From assembly GCA_002314675.1 (NCBI GenBank), contig DCGZ01000124.1, forward strand, positions 1 to 7,049: a stretch of DNA of 7,049 nucleotides, read 5' to 3'. Below the pieces are notes generated by a model that did no database searches, had not been told where the DNA came from, and saw only the letters and a list, made by a program, of their open reading frames with translations. A program made the position numbers and the translations under genes. The DNA comes from Fibrobacter sp. UBA1765 (GTDB lineage: Bacteria; Fibrobacterota; Fibrobacteria; Fibrobacterales; Fibrobacteraceae). Of this stretch, positions 6,202-7,049 are shown one piece after another. The stretch's first letter is position 1, and each line of letters starts with the position of its first letter.

Positions 6202-6981
6202 ATTTTAAAAAATACAATTCTTGCAGCTATTTCAGTTGCAGCTCTTGCGTTTATGGCATGTGCTGGGGCGCAAAATGGTAATGTTGGTTCGCAAACAGCT
6301 ACTCCGGCGCAAGGTTCTGCAGAACAAACTGCAACAGCCGTAGAAAATGCTGAAGGAACTGGCACTGCAGCGGGCAAGGCTACATCTTACAAGCTGCAGC
6401 AAGAAGAAAAGCAGGCCATGCTTGAACAGACCTTTGCTGGTATGCTTTCTGCAATTCGTAATGGAACAACGCCGCGCGATCTGCTCCCGTTCATTACCGA
6501 TACTTCGGAATACTGGCTTGATGACCTTGAAGCTGCAGCCCGCATAGAAAAAGAAGATGAACTGAATGCCCGTTGCTTTGCAGAAGTGTACGCCATTTTA
6601 CGCTATCGCATTTATGAACGCGAACACATGTGGGGCGATGTTACGGAATACAAGATGCTTTCTTTGGTACTTGCACAAAAGGGTATTCTTGACCGCTTGA
6701 CGGAACTTAAGCTCGGTCCTATGAAAATCAAGGAAGATCGTGGAAGCGTGGGCCTTGAATCTAGCCCGGAAGTTCCGGTGCTTCTGTTTGTGTGGGATGA
6801 CGTCAAGTGGGAATTTGACGTGAAGGCTTCTATGCCGCTTGTTACCAAGGGTATTGAAAGCATAGGCGTTAAAAAGAATTGGAGCAATACAAAGCTTGCC
6901 ATCTACTTGCTCGAAAAGGAATTTCGTTTTGAGTTCAGTCGCGTAGACGACTCCCTGCTAGACCCGGCAACGGCGTTTTAG
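6196..6981 (+). CDS. Exported protein of unknown function, probable lipoprotein
   Basis: I do not recognise the family. The 261-residue product starts with a signal peptide: K5, a hydrophobic core ILAAISVAALAFMA (8-21), then C22. FMAC is a weak lipobox (phenylalanine instead of leucine at -3), so lipid attachment at C22 is likely but not certain; signal peptidase I cleavage nearby is possible. Residues 23-65 are a low-complexity linker rich in A, G, T, Q and N. The rest looks like one mixed globular domain with helices (about 66-172) and a more beta-like part containing VPVLLFVWDDVKWEFDVK (193-210). GGAG at 6180-6183 lies 12 bases before the ATG, which is long but usable. The start codon overlaps that of the divergent GGQ gene. 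It is likely to act in the cell envelope; its role is unknown. Confidence 0.8.
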   Translation: MHILKNTILAAISVAALAFMACAGAQNGNVGSQTATPAQGSAEQTATAVENAEGTGTAAGKATSYKLQQEEKQAMLEQTFAGMLSAIRNGTTPRDLLPFITDTSEYWLDDLEAAARIEKEDELNARCFAEVYAILRYRIYEREHMWGDVTEYKMLSLVLAQKGILDRLTELKLGPMKIKEDRGSVGLESSPEVPVLLFVWDDVKWEFDVKASMPLVTKGIESIGVKKNWSNTKLAIYLLEKEFRFEFSRVDDSLLDPATAF

Positions 6982-6990
6982 TAGGTAGGA

Positions 6991-7027
6991 GTGAGGTCGC
7001 ACCTTCGGTGCTTGAGGTGAGAGGTCG
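6991..7027 (+). repeat. Short GAGGTCG repeats with a small hairpin
   Basis: After the last stop codon the sequence is rich in GAGGT. GAGGTCG occurs at 6993-6999 and 7021-7027, with GAGGTGA at 7014-7020. Between them GCACC-TTC-GGTGC (6999-7011) forms a 5-base stem, and CGCTTGCG (7028-7035) could form a 3-base one. No T-run follows, so it is not a standard terminator. It may be part of a dispersed intergenic repeat, but only one example is visible. Confidence 0.4.
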
Positions 7028-7049
7028 TCGCTTGCGCGCCTAGAGGAAA

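Noticed and set aside
5726..6208. Plus-strand open frame of 160 codons opposite the GGQ gene
   Set aside because: The minus-strand frame carries the conserved GGQ domain; the plus-strand product shows no family features and overlaps it entirely.

Overview
The window looks like a piece of a Gram-negative bacterial chromosome of moderate GC content. Most of it is ordinary housekeeping DNA. The gene families, the codon style and the general feel of the intergenic DNA suggest Fibrobacter (Fibrobacterota). That placement is an impression from memory, not a search result.

Left edge (1-1245): a PDDEXK nuclease-family gene (DUF1016/YhcG) that has lost its catalytic core. The N-terminal part and the C-terminal tail are both present but lie in different frames, joined at a short sequence that probably mediated the deletion. 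An AT-rich stretch follows. It carries one possible small gene (964-1155), a perfect 15-base palindrome and a likely promoter region for der.

Centre (1246-4369): der, plsY and gpsA on the plus strand. Der is a double-GTPase ribosome assembly factor. GpsA makes sn-glycerol 3-phosphate from dihydroxyacetone phosphate, and PlsY acylates that product, so the last two genes supply the first steps of phospholipid synthesis. plsY starts with TTG inside the 3' end of der and the two reading frames overlap by 152 bases. A 120-base gap with palindromes precedes gpsA. A strong bidirectional terminator (4388-4418) separates gpsA from the convergent minus-strand genes.

Right side (4435-6981): a minus-strand pair, first a small GGQ-domain release-factor-like protein and then, 42 bases downstream, sstT, a sodium:serine/threonine symporter. 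Head-to-head with the GGQ gene is a plus-strand gene for an exported protein of unknown function, probably a lipoprotein. The two start codons share the palindrome ATGCAT, so there is no intergenic space between them. The last 68 bases hold short repeats and small hairpins.

I see no complete new defence or mobile system. The points most worth a second look are the core-deleted nuclease gene, the der/plsY overlap, the orphan GGQ protein with its unusual C-terminal domain, and the overlapping divergent starts.
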